Positions 8,486-17,660 of a stretch of 64,000 nt of DNA are shown here, in pieces. Where the stretch lies: contig JAFKKV010000038.1 in the NCBI GenBank assembly GCA_017304475.1, forward strand, positions 24,918 to 88,917, written 5' to 3'. Within the stretch, counting starts at the first letter, position 1, and every line of letters starts with the position of its first letter. The translations under genes were made by a program, and so were the position numbers. The notes beneath the pieces are model-generated. The model did no database searches and was not told where the DNA came from. It worked only from the letters and a program-made list of their open reading frames with translations. This DNA comes from Hyphomicrobiales bacterium (GTDB taxonomy: Bacteria > Pseudomonadota > Alphaproteobacteria > Rhizobiales > Phreatobacteraceae).

Positions 8486-8645
8486 CGCGTCGCGTCAGGC
8501 TTGCACCGAGCGGCCCCAGCGGACACGGCGTTGCGCCGGTCGTGGATCGCCGCGCCGGCCGCGAAACAGGGCGGCGCGGGCGCGGTGGGGAGCGCTGGGA
8601 TATGGGGCGTTGCGCTTTCCGGGCCCCGGCATCACGCCGCTGTCA

Positions 8646-8675
8646 TTGCACCTGCGCGTCGAAGCGGGCTATAGG
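8646..8675 (+). promoter_or_regulatory. Candidate sigma-70-type promoter for lepB-rnc-era
   Basis: TTGCAC (8646-8651) and TATAGG (8670-8675) are 18 bp apart, ending 32 bp before the lepB start. This is the first gene of the lepB-rnc-era run, and the 222 bp before it hold no gene. Spacing and match are reasonable, but this is a pattern match only. Confidence 0.4.
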
Positions 8676-8707
8676 GCGGACTTCCTTGGAATTGCGGGCG
8701 CGACACA

Positions 8708-9454
8708 GTGGCTGAAACCAGCAAGACCGCCAAAGGCGGAATGGGCGAAACCGTCCGCGTGGTCATCCATGCGCTGTTGATCGCCTTGGTGATCCGGACG
8801 TTCCTGTTCCAGCCGTTCAACATTCCCTCCGGCTCGATGAAGGATACGCTGCTGGTCGGCGACTATCTCTTCGTGTCGAAATACGCTTACGGCTATTCGA
8901 AATATTCGCTGCCTTTCTCGCCCGCGCTGTTCGAAGGCCGGATCTGGGGCTCGGTGCCGAAGCGCGGCGACGTCGTGGTGTTCCGCCTGCCGCGCGAGCC
9001 GGATGTCGATTATATCAAGCGGGTGATCGGCCTGCCGGGCGACCGCATCCAGGTGCTGGGCGGCGTGGTGCATATCAACGGCGTGGCGGTGAAGCGCGAG
9101 CGGATCGACGATTTCGTCGAGGTCGAGGACGGCCGCGAGACGCGCACCCGGCGCTATCGCGAAACCCTGCCGAACGGCGTGACCTATACGACGCTCGATC
9201 TCTACGAGAACGGCTTCTACGACAACACGCCGGTCTATGAGGTGCCGCCCGGTCATCTCTTCATGATGGGCGACAACCGCGACAATTCGACCGACAGCCG
9301 GGTGCTCAGCCAGGTCGGGCCGATTCCGCTGGAAAACCTGGTGGGCCGCGCGGAAATGCTGTTCTTCTCCATCGAGGAGGGCGAGCGCGCCTGGGCCTTC
9401 TGGCGCTGGCCGTGGTCGATCCGCTGGTCGCGGCTCCTCAATATCGTGAGGTGA
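8708..9454 (+). CDS. lepB: Signal peptidase I
   Basis: A 248-residue type I signal peptidase that removes signal peptides from secreted proteins at the outer face of the inner membrane. It has one N-terminal membrane segment (about residues 16-36), catalytic Ser43 in NIPSGSMKDTLL, catalytic Lys104 in DYIKRVIGLPGDR, and the conserved MGDNRDNSTDSR box. The start is GTG 8708. It is followed after 7 bp by rnc, the usual alphaproteobacterial order. In many relatives acpS precedes lepB; here the upstream genes are SH3-like proteins instead. Confidence 0.97.
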   Translation: MAETSKTAKGGMGETVRVVIHALLIALVIRTFLFQPFNIPSGSMKDTLLVGDYLFVSKYAYGYSKYSLPFSPALFEGRIWGSVPKRGDVVVFRLPREPDVDYIKRVIGLPGDRIQVLGGVVHINGVAVKRERIDDFVEVEDGRETRTRRYRETLPNGVTYTTLDLYENGFYDNTPVYEVPPGHLFMMGDNRDNSTDSRVLSQVGPIPLENLVGRAEMLFFSIEEGERAWAFWRWPWSIRWSRLLNIVR

Positions 9455-9461
9455 GGCGGCC

Positions 9462-10268
9462 TTGGCTCCTGGTCGCAAAGCAAAACCGATCCGTCCGGCC
9501 CTGGACGAGCTGGAGGCCAGGATCGGTCACGCCTTCGCCGACAAGGATCTCCTGGTCCGGGCGCTCACCCATCCAAGCGCGGTGAGCGGCGCCGACAAAC
9601 GCGACAAGTCCTACCAGAGGCTCGAATTCCTCGGCGACCGGGTGCTGGGCCTGGCGGTCGCCGACATGCTGTTCCGCATGCTGCCCTCCGACGACGAGGG
9701 CACCCTGTCGCGCCGGCTGTCGGACCTGGTGCGCGCCGAGACCTGTGCCGATGTCGCGGCCGAGCTCAATCTGGGGGCCGGCGTGCGGGTCGGCCCGACC
9801 GAAAGCGCCGCCCAGGTCGGCCGGCGCGCCAGCGTGCTCGCCGATCTCGCCGAAGCGGTGATCGGCGCGGTCTATCTCGACGGCGGCTGGCCGGCGGCCG
9901 AGGCCCTGGTCGCCCGGCACTGGCGCGAGCGTGTCATCGCCGGACCGGTTCACAACCGCGACGCCAAGAGCGAATTGCAGGAATGGGCGCAGGGGCGGGG
10001 CCTGCCCACGCCGACTTATGTGGTTGTCGAACGCACCGGGCCGGATCATGCTCCGGTCTTCACCATGGCCGTGGTCATCCCGGGCATCGACGAGGGCCGG
10101 GGCCAGGGATCGGCCAAGCGTCCGGCCGAGATCGCCGCCGCCACCGCCGTGCTGGTGCGCGAAGGCGTCTGGGCCGCCGCCTCCGACCGCAGCACAAGCA
10201 AGCCGGCGGAGCCGACGCGGCAGCCCATGCCGGCCGTTCGCCCGGCCGATCCGCCGCCCTGGGACTGA
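9462..10268 (+). CDS. rnc: Ribonuclease III
   Basis: A 268-residue endonuclease for double-stranded RNA (rRNA and mRNA processing). The catalytic domain carries the signature LEFLGDRVLGL (residues 54-64, with metal-binding Glu55 and Asp59), with the DLAEAVIGAVYLDGG box near residue 130. The double-stranded RNA-binding domain (about 167-235) begins KSELQEWAQGRG. A Pro/Ala-rich tail of about 30 residues makes it longer than E. coli RNase III. The start is TTG 9462, 7 bp after lepB. It is co-transcribed with era, which begins 3 bp after its stop. Confidence 0.95.
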   Translation: MAPGRKAKPIRPALDELEARIGHAFADKDLLVRALTHPSAVSGADKRDKSYQRLEFLGDRVLGLAVADMLFRMLPSDDEGTLSRRLSDLVRAETCADVAAELNLGAGVRVGPTESAAQVGRRASVLADLAEAVIGAVYLDGGWPAAEALVARHWRERVIAGPVHNRDAKSELQEWAQGRGLPTPTYVVVERTGPDHAPVFTMAVVIPGIDEGRGQGSAKRPAEIAAATAVLVREGVWAAASDRSTSKPAEPTRQPMPAVRPADPPPWD

Positions 10269-10271
10269 GCC

Positions 10272-11180
10272 ATGACCGACACATCAACACGTTGCGGCTT
10301 CGTCGCCATCATCGGCGCCCCGAATGCCGGCAAATCGACATTGGTCAATGCGCTGGTCGGCGCCAAGGTGACGATCGTCTCGCACAAGGTGCAGACGACC
10401 CGCTCCCTGGTGCGCGGCATCGTCATGGAAGGCGCCTCGCAGATCGTCCTGGTCGATACGCCCGGCCTGTTCGCGCCCAAGCGCCGGCTCGACCGGGCCA
10501 TGGTCACGGCGGCCTGGGGCGGCGCGGCCGATGCGGACCGGGTGCTGGTCCTGGTCGATGTGCGCCGGGGCCTGGACGAAAGCGTCGAGGCTATTCTCGA
10601 CAAGCTGCAGGACATCCGCCAGCCGGTCGACCTGGTGCTGAACAAGGTCGATCTGGTCGAGCCGCGCAAGCTGCTCGACCTCGCCGCGGAATTTAGTGAG
10701 CGCGCCAAGTTCGCCAAGACCTTCATGGTTTCGGCGCTGAGCGGCTCGGGCGTCGCCGACCTGCGGCGGCATCTCGCCGAGACCGTGCCCGAGGGCCCCT
10801 GGCATTACCCGGAAGACGAGGTCTCCGACCTGCCGGCGCGCATGCTCGCCTCCGAGATCACCCGCGAGAAGCTCTACAAGCGGCTGAACGACGAACTGCC
10901 CTATGATTCGACCGTCGAGACCGAATCCTACGAGGAGCGGAAGGACGGTTCGATCCGTATCGAGCAGACCATCTATGTCGTGCGCGAAGGCCAGCGGAAG
11001 ATCATGCTCGGCAAGGGCGGCGAGACGATCAAGGCCATCTCCAAATCGGCGCGCGAGGAATTGTCGAAGCTTTTTGAAGTGCCCGTGCACTTGTTCTTGT
11101 TCATCAAGGTGCGCGAGGATTGGGGTAACGAGCCCGAGCGCTACGAGCGCATGGGGCTGGAATTTCCGAAAGGCCGATGA
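10272..11180 (+). CDS. era: GTPase Era
   Basis: A 302-residue ribosome-assembly GTPase that binds the 3' end of 16S rRNA. The N-terminal G domain shows the P-loop GAPNAGKST (residues 15-23), switch region TTRSLVRGIV, DTPGLF and NKVD. The C-terminal KH domain contains MLGKGGETIKAISK. Length and domain order are standard. It is the third gene of lepB-rnc-era and overlaps the DUF1737 gene by 4 bp (ATGA). Confidence 0.96.
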   Translation: MTDTSTRCGFVAIIGAPNAGKSTLVNALVGAKVTIVSHKVQTTRSLVRGIVMEGASQIVLVDTPGLFAPKRRLDRAMVTAAWGGAADADRVLVLVDVRRGLDESVEAILDKLQDIRQPVDLVLNKVDLVEPRKLLDLAAEFSERAKFAKTFMVSALSGSGVADLRRHLAETVPEGPWHYPEDEVSDLPARMLASEITREKLYKRLNDELPYDSTVETESYEERKDGSIRIEQTIYVVREGQRKIMLGKGGETIKAISKSAREELSKLFEVPVHLFLFIKVREDWGNEPERYERMGLEFPKGR

Positions 11181-11422
11181 CCGCCATGCTGACCGCCATC
11201 AGTTCGAAAAAGACCACCACGCTCTACCGCTACCTGACCGGACCCGACGATGCCGCCTTCTGCCATCGGGTCAGTGAGGCCATCAACAAGGGCTGGCAGC
11301 TCTATGGCCATCCGACCCTGACCTTCGACGCGGTGAAGGGCCGGGTCGTCTGCGGTCAGGCGATCGTGCGCGAGGTCGAGGACGTCGCCTATTCGCCGGA
11401 TCTGAAGCTCTCGGATTACTGA
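11177..11422 (+). CDS. DUF1737 domain protein
   Basis: An 81-residue protein that overlaps the end of era by 4 bp. The core reads LYRYLTGPDDAAFCHRVSEA then INKGWQLYGHPTLTFD, the pattern of DUF1737, a small domain of unknown function common in proteobacteria. A second possible start lies at 11186. Translational coupling to era suggests co-expression with RNA-processing genes, but no role is established. Confidence 0.75.
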   Translation: MTAMLTAISSKKTTTLYRYLTGPDDAAFCHRVSEAINKGWQLYGHPTLTFDAVKGRVVCGQAIVREVEDVAYSPDLKLSDY

Positions 11423-11451
11423 GGCGAAGGAAGTGCCGGGCGGCGCTGCGC

Positions 11452-11642
11452 AAACCCTCGTTCGCTTGGCGGCGTAAACCTCGCCCGCTTGCGGGAGAGG
11501 GTGGCCGCGTCAGCGGCCGGGTGAGGGTTTGAAGAGCGCCGGCCCATCAACTCGACCCGGAATGCACTGATAGCGCCCACGCAACGACCCTCACCCGGCC
11601 GCTCCGCGGCCACCCTCTCCCACGAAGACGTGGGCGAGGGTT
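11452..11642. repeat. Palindromic repeat family A, copy 2
   Basis: A bipartite mirrored element between DUF1737 and the autotransporter gene. The left unit (about 11476-11528) holds the CGCCCGCTTGCGGGAGAGGG hairpin and GGCCGGGTGAGGG edge. The right unit (about 11586-11642) mirrors it with CCCTCACCCGG, CCACCCTCTCCC and GGGCGAGGGTT. The spacer contains AATGCACTGATAG, the reverse-complement counterpart of the GTGCATT motif of other copies, so this copy is inverted. An extra diverged fragment sits at 11452-11475. Confidence 0.8.
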
Positions 11643-11655
11643 GGCGTTCCGCCCG

Positions 11656-14652
11656 TCACCAGCTGATGCTGGCGCCGGCGCGCACCGCGTGGCTCGTCTC
11701 GCGTTGCGCCAGCGTGCCGTCGTAACGCACGAACACACGCGTGGCGGCGTTCGGGCTGTAGCTGACGCCCGCACCGACGAGCAGGAGGTCGCGGCCGCCG
11801 GCGGCGCCGAGCGTCGTGAAGCCACCGCCGGCATCGCCGGCGAAGCTGGCCGTCACCGCCGGGATGGTGGAGAGAAGCTCGCGGGCATAGCGCAGCCGGA
11901 GATCGATGGCGGCGGTGCCCGCGCCGACCGGCGCGGAGGCGATGAAGCGGGCGCCCGCGGTGGCGCGCAGGCTGTCGAAGCCTGAGCCGCGAACCGCCAG
12001 TCCGCCGATCGCCGATCCGGTCTCGACGACATCGTTGACGAAGGCGCCGGCATAATCGAGGCCGATGGCCGGCTCGATCGACCAGGTGGCGCCGGAGAAC
12101 CGATAGCCGGCGAGCACGGAAGCGCCGCCGACATAGCCGCCGAGCGAGCCGCTGGCGATGCCGGTTCCGGGGATGGCCCGAAGGTCGCGCGTGGTCGTGC
12201 CGGTCAGCCAGCCGACCGTCGCCGAGCCGTCGGCGAACCAGGGGCCGCTGCGATGGCTCGCATAAAGCGTCGCGGTCGTCGTCTCGACCCGGGCGTTCTG
12301 GGCGATCGACCGGAGCGATAGCGAGGATGAGGCCCAGGCGAGCGCGACGCCGAGCACGGTGTCGGGCGTGGCGTGGCGCGTGAAGCCGGCGGTGAAGCCG
12401 AAAGCCGAGCTCGACGAACGCGCCGCGTTGCCGTCGCCGGAGCGGCTGCCGAACTGGCCGGTCGTGGTGCCCCAGAGGGTCCAGCCGGATGCCGGCGCCG
12501 GACGGTTTTCCGCGCGCCAGCCGGCCAGGTGGTCGCCGATCGCCGACTGCGCGTCCGAGACGGTGCGGGCGGCGGCCCGGCGCGCCTCGGCATGGACCTG
12601 GGCGGTGAGGCTGTCGACGAGACCGCCGGCGGCGGCGGGCGCGGCGGCGGCCAGCGCGCCGATCAGGGCGCCATTGGCGCCGCTGCCAGTGAGCCGGTCG
12701 AGTGCGGCACCGATCGCCGCGCGGTTGGCGGTCGCGCCGAGCGCCTGGGCGAAGCGGGTTGCGACCGCGACGTCGACAAAGGTCGCACCATAGATGGCGG
12801 TGACGGTAACGAACTGCGATTGCGGAATGACGCTGGCGAACTGGCCGCTCACGGACGAGGCCGTCAGGACGCGCGAGGTGCCGTTGAGCGGCGCGGTCCC
12901 GACCGCGACGATCTCCAGCGTGCCGCCGAGCGTCGCCGTGCCCGAAATCGCCAGCCTGCTGGCGGCGGCTGCCCCCACCTGGATCTGCAGCGTGCCCGAG
13001 GCGGTCTGGGCGAAATTGCCCGTGATCGTGAGCGTGCCGGGGCTGAGGCCGGGCGCGATCGTGCCGGAATTGGTGAGGAGCGCGGTGGTGAGCGTGCCGG
13101 TACCGGAGAGCGTCGCGCCGGCCTCCACGGCGATCGAGGTGCTGCTTTCGATCGCGCCGGTGAGGATCGACTTGCCGCTGACGAAACGTGTCGTTTCGAA
13201 CTGCGTGAAGGTGGTGTCGATGACCTGGTTGGCGCCGGCGCCGGGGTCGAAGATCAGCGCGTCGGTGCCCGCGCCGCCGCGCACGGCGCCGACAAAGGTG
13301 CCGCCGCGCACCGTCAGGGTGTCGTTGCCTGCGCCGAGATCGAGCGCGACGCCCGAGGCGCTGGCCGCCGCGATCAGCCCGGAATTGGTGACGGTGTCGG
13401 CGCCGTCGCCCATCTGGACGGCGGCGTCGGTGCCCGCGCCGGTGATCCGGCCGGAATTTTCCAGCACATTGGCATAGGTGCCGACAATGCCGATCGCCGA
13501 TCCGGCCAGGCCCTCGATGGTGCCTTCGTTGCGAATGGTGATGGCGCCATAGGCCGAGCCGCCGCTGCCATTGTCGATCAGGATGCCGCGGGTTGCGCCG
13601 GATATCAGCGCGCCCCTGGCATTCTCGATCAGGCCGCCGCCCATGGCGATGCCTTCCGAGCCGTTCGGCTGACCGCCGGAATCCACGCCGCCCGCGCCGG
13701 TGCCGCGGATGATGCCGAAATTCCGGACGGTGCCGATCAGGTCGATGTCGACGCCGTCGCCGTCGCCATTGACCGAGGCGGCCCCGGTATTGGTGAAGAT
13801 ATTGCCGGGGCCGGCGTAGGCGCCGATGATCGTGCCGTAATTGGTCACGGTCGCGGTGCCGTCGGAGCCGACGCCCGAGCCGTTGCGGCCGATGATGGTC
13901 GCGCCGGCCTCGTTGACCACGGTGATATCGGTATCGGCGGTGATGCCGTGGCGGGCGCCGCTGATCGTGCCGCCGGTGCGGTTGTTGACGACCACGCCGG
14001 TATTGCCGCCGGCGTCGATGCCATCGGAACTGCCCGAGGACGTGTTGGTGCCGGACGCGTAGATCGTGCCGTAATTCTCGACGAGGCCGTTCTGGCCGGG
14101 GCGCAGCGCGTCGTCCGACTTGGCTTCGATCCGGCCGGTGGCGCGGTTGATGACGGTGACGCTCGCCGTGCCGGCCGTGATGCCGCGCAGGTCGACCGCC
14201 TGGCCGCCGCCGGTGATCACGCTGGTATTGTTGGCGATGATCTGGCCGGCATTGTCGAGAATGAAGGTGCCGCCGGTGAGATTGGTGTTGACGCGGATCG
14301 CGTCGTTCACGCCCGACTGGATCAGGCCGCCGGCATTGTTGGTGATGGTGATGGTGCGCGGCGAGGTGGCCGCGCCGCTCGAATCGATGGCACGTCCGCC
14401 GGTCGATTCCAAAGTGCCGCTATTGGTGATGGTGGCGGCGGTCGAGGCACCGTTCCAGTTGGCGCCGATGCCGGAGGTCCTCAGCGTTCCGCCCGCGTCG
14501 ATCGTCAGGGTCTGGGTGCCCGAGATGGTCTGGGTGGTGGTCGTCGTCTGGCCGTTGGCGATGACGGTCTGTGCGCCGGCCGGAAGGACGTGGCTGCCGG
14601 CGGCAACCACGAGCGCGCGCAGGCAAACGCCGCGCAGGAATGTCGATGTCAT
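11656..14652 (-). CDS. Autotransporter (type Va secretion) with repetitive beta-helix passenger
   Basis: A 998-residue surface protein. Residues 1 to about 29 form a Sec signal peptide ending PAGAQ. The passenger (about 30-700) is a chain of N-x-G-x-I strand repeats (NSGTLES, NYGTIYAS, NEGTIEG, NSGLIAA), characteristic of a right-handed beta-helix, with an autotransporter-associated strand region (TNSGTIAPGLSPGTLTITG) near its end. The last about 280 residues (from GWTLWGTTTGQFG) form the beta-barrel, ending SISW with the terminal aromatic residue needed for outer-membrane insertion. No protease triad or adhesin motif is obvious. The start ATG 14650-14652 gives the cleanest signal peptide; an upstream ATG at 14716-14718 would add 22 residues. 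It interrupts the usual era-recO linkage. Confidence 0.88.
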   Translation of the reverse strand: MTSTFLRGVCLRALVVAAGSHVLPAGAQTVIANGQTTTTTQTISGTQTLTIDAGGTLRTSGIGANWNGASTAATITNSGTLESTGGRAIDSSGAATSPRTITITNNAGGLIQSGVNDAIRVNTNLTGGTFILDNAGQIIANNTSVITGGGQAVDLRGITAGTASVTVINRATGRIEAKSDDALRPGQNGLVENYGTIYASGTNTSSGSSDGIDAGGNTGVVVNNRTGGTISGARHGITADTDITVVNEAGATIIGRNGSGVGSDGTATVTNYGTIIGAYAGPGNIFTNTGAASVNGDGDGVDIDLIGTVRNFGIIRGTGAGGVDSGGQPNGSEGIAMGGGLIENARGALISGATRGILIDNGSGGSAYGAITIRNEGTIEGLAGSAIGIVGTYANVLENSGRITGAGTDAAVQMGDGADTVTNSGLIAAASASGVALDLGAGNDTLTVRGGTFVGAVRGGAGTDALIFDPGAGANQVIDTTFTQFETTRFVSGKSILTGAIESSTSIAVEAGATLSGTGTLTTALLTNSGTIAPGLSPGTLTITGNFAQTASGTLQIQVGAAAASRLAISGTATLGGTLEIVAVGTAPLNGTSRVLTASSVSGQFASVIPQSQFVTVTAIYGATFVDVAVATRFAQALGATANRAAIGAALDRLTGSGANGALIGALAAAAPAAAGGLVDSLTAQVHAEARRAAARTVSDAQSAIGDHLAGWRAENRPAPASGWTLWGTTTGQFGSRSGDGNAARSSSSAFGFTAGFTRHATPDTVLGVALAWASSSLSLRSIAQNARVETTTATLYASHRSGPWFADGSATVGWLTGTTTRDLRAIPGTGIASGSLGGYVGGASVLAGYRFSGATWSIEPAIGLDYAGAFVNDVVETGSAIGGLAVRGSGFDSLRATAGARFIASAPVGAGTAAIDLRLRYARELLSTIPAVTASFAGDAGGGFTTLGAAGGRDLLLVGAGVSYSPNAATRVFVRYDGTLAQRETSHAVRAGASISW

Positions 14653-14778
14653 TGATGCAGCCCCATGCTTCGGGCGGCTTGATAGGCGCGCTGTATGACG
14701 GCTCGTTGAAATTCTCATGAAATTGTAAGCTTCGTGCCGGGCCTTCCCTCCGGCCGGCGAACCGGTCATGGTCGCGCC

Positions 14779-15489
14779 ATGCAATGGATCGACGACGGCA
14801 TCGTGCTCGGCACCCGCATGCATGGGGAAGCCAGCGTGATCCTGGAGCTTTATACCCGCGACCACGGTCGCCATCTCGGCCTGGTGCGCGGCGGCCGTTC
14901 CAGGCGCAGCCAGCCGGTGCTCCAGCCGGGCAATACCGTGCATGCCACCTGGCACGCCCGGCTCGACCAGCATCTCGGCAATTTCACCGTCGAGCCGGTG
15001 CTGTCGCGCGCGGCCCGGCTGATGGAGGGCAGGGTGGGAGTTGCCGGCATCACGCATCTGGCGGCGCTTGCCCGCCTGATGCCGGAACGCGACCCGCATC
15101 CGGGCCTGTTCGAGGGCCTGACCCTGATCGCCGACGCCTTGCCGGACCGCGAGATCGCCGCGCCGCTGGTGGTGCGCTTCGAATTGGAGGTCCTGCAGGA
15201 GCTCGGCTTTGGCCTCGACTTGAGCGAATGCGCGGCGACCGGGGCGACCAGCGAGCTCGTCTATGTCTCGCCGAAATCGGCGCGTGCCGTATCGCGCGGC
15301 GCCGGCGAGCCTTGGAAGGACAAGCTCCTGGCGCTGCCGGCCTTCCTGACCGGCTCCGGGCCGGTCGCGCCCGAGGATGTGCTCGCCGGCTTCCGGCTGA
15401 CCGGCTATTTCCTGTCCCGCCACGTGTTCGAGCCGCGCGGGCTCGCCATGCCCGACGCACGCGAGGCTTTCATCCGTTCGTTGACGTGA
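14779..15489 (+). CDS. recO: DNA repair protein RecO
   Basis: A 236-residue RecFOR-pathway protein that loads RecA on SSB-coated single-stranded DNA. The N-terminal OB-fold starts MQWIDDGIVLGTRMHGEASV, with the strongly conserved GLVRGGRSRR segment (residues 36-45). The helical C-terminal part contains the FELELVLQELGFGLDL-like region (here RFELEVLQELGFGLDL) and ends with R-E-A-F-I-R. It lies divergent from the autotransporter with only 126 bp between starts. In related genomes recO directly follows era. Confidence 0.93.
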   Translation: MQWIDDGIVLGTRMHGEASVILELYTRDHGRHLGLVRGGRSRRSQPVLQPGNTVHATWHARLDQHLGNFTVEPVLSRAARLMEGRVGVAGITHLAALARLMPERDPHPGLFEGLTLIADALPDREIAAPLVVRFELEVLQELGFGLDLSECAATGATSELVYVSPKSARAVSRGAGEPWKDKLLALPAFLTGSGPVAPEDVLAGFRLTGYFLSRHVFEPRGLAMPDAREAFIRSLT

Positions 15490-15587
15490 TGGGCTAGGCT
15501 CTGCTTGCCATCACCGATAGGCTCGCTTAATCCCGCAACCTGATGGCGTCAGGACTTTCCGGTCTGAGCCGGGCGATGAGAACTCCC

Positions 15588-16865
15588 ATGCACGATATCC
15601 GCTGGATCCGAGACAATCCCAAGGCGTTCGACGATGGCCTCGCCACCCGCGGCCGCTCGCCCTTGTCCGCGGAGCTGATCGCGCTGGATGACGCCCGCAA
15701 GAGCGCGATCGCCACGCTGCAGGCCGCCCAGGAGCGGCGCAACGCCGCCTCCAAGGAGATCGGCCAGGCCATGGCCGCCAAGGACATGGCGCGCGCCGAT
15801 GCGCTGAAGGCCGAGGTCAGCGGCCTGAAGGACACCATGGCTGTGGCCGAGGTCGCCGACAGGAAGGCGCAGGCTGAGCTGATCGCCGCCCTGGAAGTAT
15901 TGCCGAACCTGCCTCTGGCCGACGTGCCGGTCGGGCCTGACGAAAGCGCCAATGTCGAGCACCACCGGTTTGGCGCGGCACCGGCGCTCGCCTTCGCGGC
16001 CAAGGAGCATTTCGAGCTCGGCGAGGCGCTCGGCCAGATGGATTTCGAGGCTGCCGCCAAGCTGTCGGGTTCGCGTTTCGTGGTGCTGAAGCGCGGTCTC
16101 GCGCGCATGGAGCGGGCGCTCGCCCAGTTCATGCTCGACCTGCACACGACCGAGCACGGTTATGACGAGATCGCGCCGCCGGTGCTGGTCAAGGACAATA
16201 TCCCCTATGGCACGGCGCAATTGCCGAAGGCCGCCGAGGACATGTTCGTCACGCGCGAAGGCTTCTGGCTGACCCCGACCGCCGAGGTCACGCTGACCAA
16301 TCTGGTGCGCGACGAGATCGTCGCCGAGGACGTGCTGCCGCTGCGGCTGACCGCGGCCACCCAGTGCTTCCGCTCGGAGGCGGGCGCCGCCGGCCGCGAT
16401 ACGCGCGGCATGCTGCGCCAGCATCAGTTCCTCAAGGTCGAGCTGGTGTCGATCACCGCGCCGGAAAAGAGCCTGGACGAGCACGAGCGCATGCTCGCCT
16501 GCGCGGAGGAGGTGCTGAAGCGGCTCGACCTGCATTACCGGGTGGTGACGCTGTGCACCGGCGACATGGGCTTCTCGGCGCGCAAGACCTATGACATCGA
16601 GGTCTGGCTGCCCGGCCAGAAGGCGTTCCGCGAGATCTCGTCCTGTTCGGTCTGCGGCGACTTCCAGGCGCGGCGCATGAATGCGCGCTATCGTCCCAAG
16701 ACCGGCGGCCCGCAATTCGTCCACACGCTCAACGGCTCGGGCGTGGCGGTCGGCCGGGCGCTGATCGCGGTGATGGAAAACTACCAGCAGGACGGCGGCG
16801 CCATCGCGGTGCCCGCGGCCCTTCAGCCCTATATGGGCGGGCTCAAGACGGTCGAGAAAACCTGA
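15588..16865 (+). CDS. serS: Seryl-tRNA synthetase
   Basis: A 425-residue class II aminoacyl-tRNA synthetase that charges tRNA-Ser. The N-terminal coiled-coil tRNA-binding arm spans about residues 25-105 (heptad-like AERR/AAKDMARADALKAEV). Motif 2 reads CFRSEAGAAGRDTRGMLRQH and motif 3 region reads NGSGVAVGRALIAVMENYQ. The start at 15588 gives the standard N-terminus MHDIRWIRDNP; in-frame ATGs upstream extend it without similarity. It overlaps surE by 1 bp (TGATG), giving tight translational coupling. Confidence 0.96.
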   Translation: MHDIRWIRDNPKAFDDGLATRGRSPLSAELIALDDARKSAIATLQAAQERRNAASKEIGQAMAAKDMARADALKAEVSGLKDTMAVAEVADRKAQAELIAALEVLPNLPLADVPVGPDESANVEHHRFGAAPALAFAAKEHFELGEALGQMDFEAAAKLSGSRFVVLKRGLARMERALAQFMLDLHTTEHGYDEIAPPVLVKDNIPYGTAQLPKAAEDMFVTREGFWLTPTAEVTLTNLVRDEIVAEDVLPLRLTAATQCFRSEAGAAGRDTRGMLRQHQFLKVELVSITAPEKSLDEHERMLACAEEVLKRLDLHYRVVTLCTGDMGFSARKTYDIEVWLPGQKAFREISSCSVCGDFQARRMNARYRPKTGGPQFVHTLNGSGVAVGRALIAVMENYQQDGGAIAVPAALQPYMGGLKTVEKT

Positions 16866-17647
16866 TGCGCATCCTGGTCACCAATGACGACGGCATTCAC
16901 GCGCCCGGCCTCAAGAGCGCCGAGCGCATCGCCCGTTCCCTGTCCGACGATGTCTGGGTCGTCGCACCGGAGAGCGACCAGTCCGGCGTCTCGCATTCGC
17001 TGTCGCTGAACGATCCGCTGCGCCTGCGCGAGATTTCCGAGAAGACCTTCGCCGTGAAGGGCACGCCGACCGACTGCGTCATCATGGCGGTGAAGCACCT
17101 GATGGCCGGCGATCCGCCCGACCTCGTGCTGTCGGGCGTCAACCGGGGCCAGAACGTCGCCGAGGATGTGACCTATTCGGGCACCATTGCAGGCGCCATC
17201 GAAGGCACCATCCTGGGCATCCGCTCGATCGCCTTGTCCCAGGCCTATGGCCCGGAGACGCGGCTCGCTGTGCCGTTCGAGACCGCGGAAGCCCATGCGC
17301 CGGGCGTGATCAGGACGATCCTCGAAGAGGGCATGCCCCGGGGCACGCTGATCAACATCAATTTCCCCAACCGCAAGCCGGGCGACGTCAAGGGCGTCAA
17401 GGTGACCGTGCAGGGGCGGCGCGACCAGGAAATCCTGACCATCGACCCGCGCCATGACGGCCGCGGCAATCCCTATTACTGGATCGCCTTCGTCCGGCGG
17501 CCGCAGCGGCTGGAACATGGCGCGGATATCTGGGCGCTGTCGGAAGGCCATATCTCGGTGACGCCGCTGCGCATCGACCTGACCGACGAGCCGACCATGA
17601 CGCGTTACGCCGCGGTCTTCGCCGGCGACCGCGCACCCGGCTCCTGA
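16865..17647 (+). CDS. surE: 5'/3'-nucleotidase SurE
   Basis: A 260-residue stationary-phase survival phosphatase acting on nucleoside monophosphates. The N-terminal metal site MRILVTNDDGIHAPG (Asp8, Asp9), the SGVSHSLS loop and the SGVNRGQNVAEDVTYSGT segment (residues about 93-110) match the family. Length is standard. It lies between serS and pcm, the conserved alphaproteobacterial order. Confidence 0.95.
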   Translation: MRILVTNDDGIHAPGLKSAERIARSLSDDVWVVAPESDQSGVSHSLSLNDPLRLREISEKTFAVKGTPTDCVIMAVKHLMAGDPPDLVLSGVNRGQNVAEDVTYSGTIAGAIEGTILGIRSIALSQAYGPETRLAVPFETAEAHAPGVIRTILEEGMPRGTLININFPNRKPGDVKGVKVTVQGRRDQEILTIDPRHDGRGNPYYWIAFVRRPQRLEHGADIWALSEGHISVTPLRIDLTDEPTMTRYAAVFAGDRAPGS

Positions 17648-17660
17648 TCGAGGCCGGCCG

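Noticed and set aside
12373..14655. A 760-codon open frame opposite the autotransporter
   Set aside because: Repetitive composition mirrors the passenger repeats; the minus-strand protein has signal peptide, passenger and barrel, so the plus frame is a shadow.
14653..15423. Extension of the autotransporter frame upstream through recO
   Set aside because: The extension runs antisense to recO and lacks similarity; the signal peptide begins at 14652.
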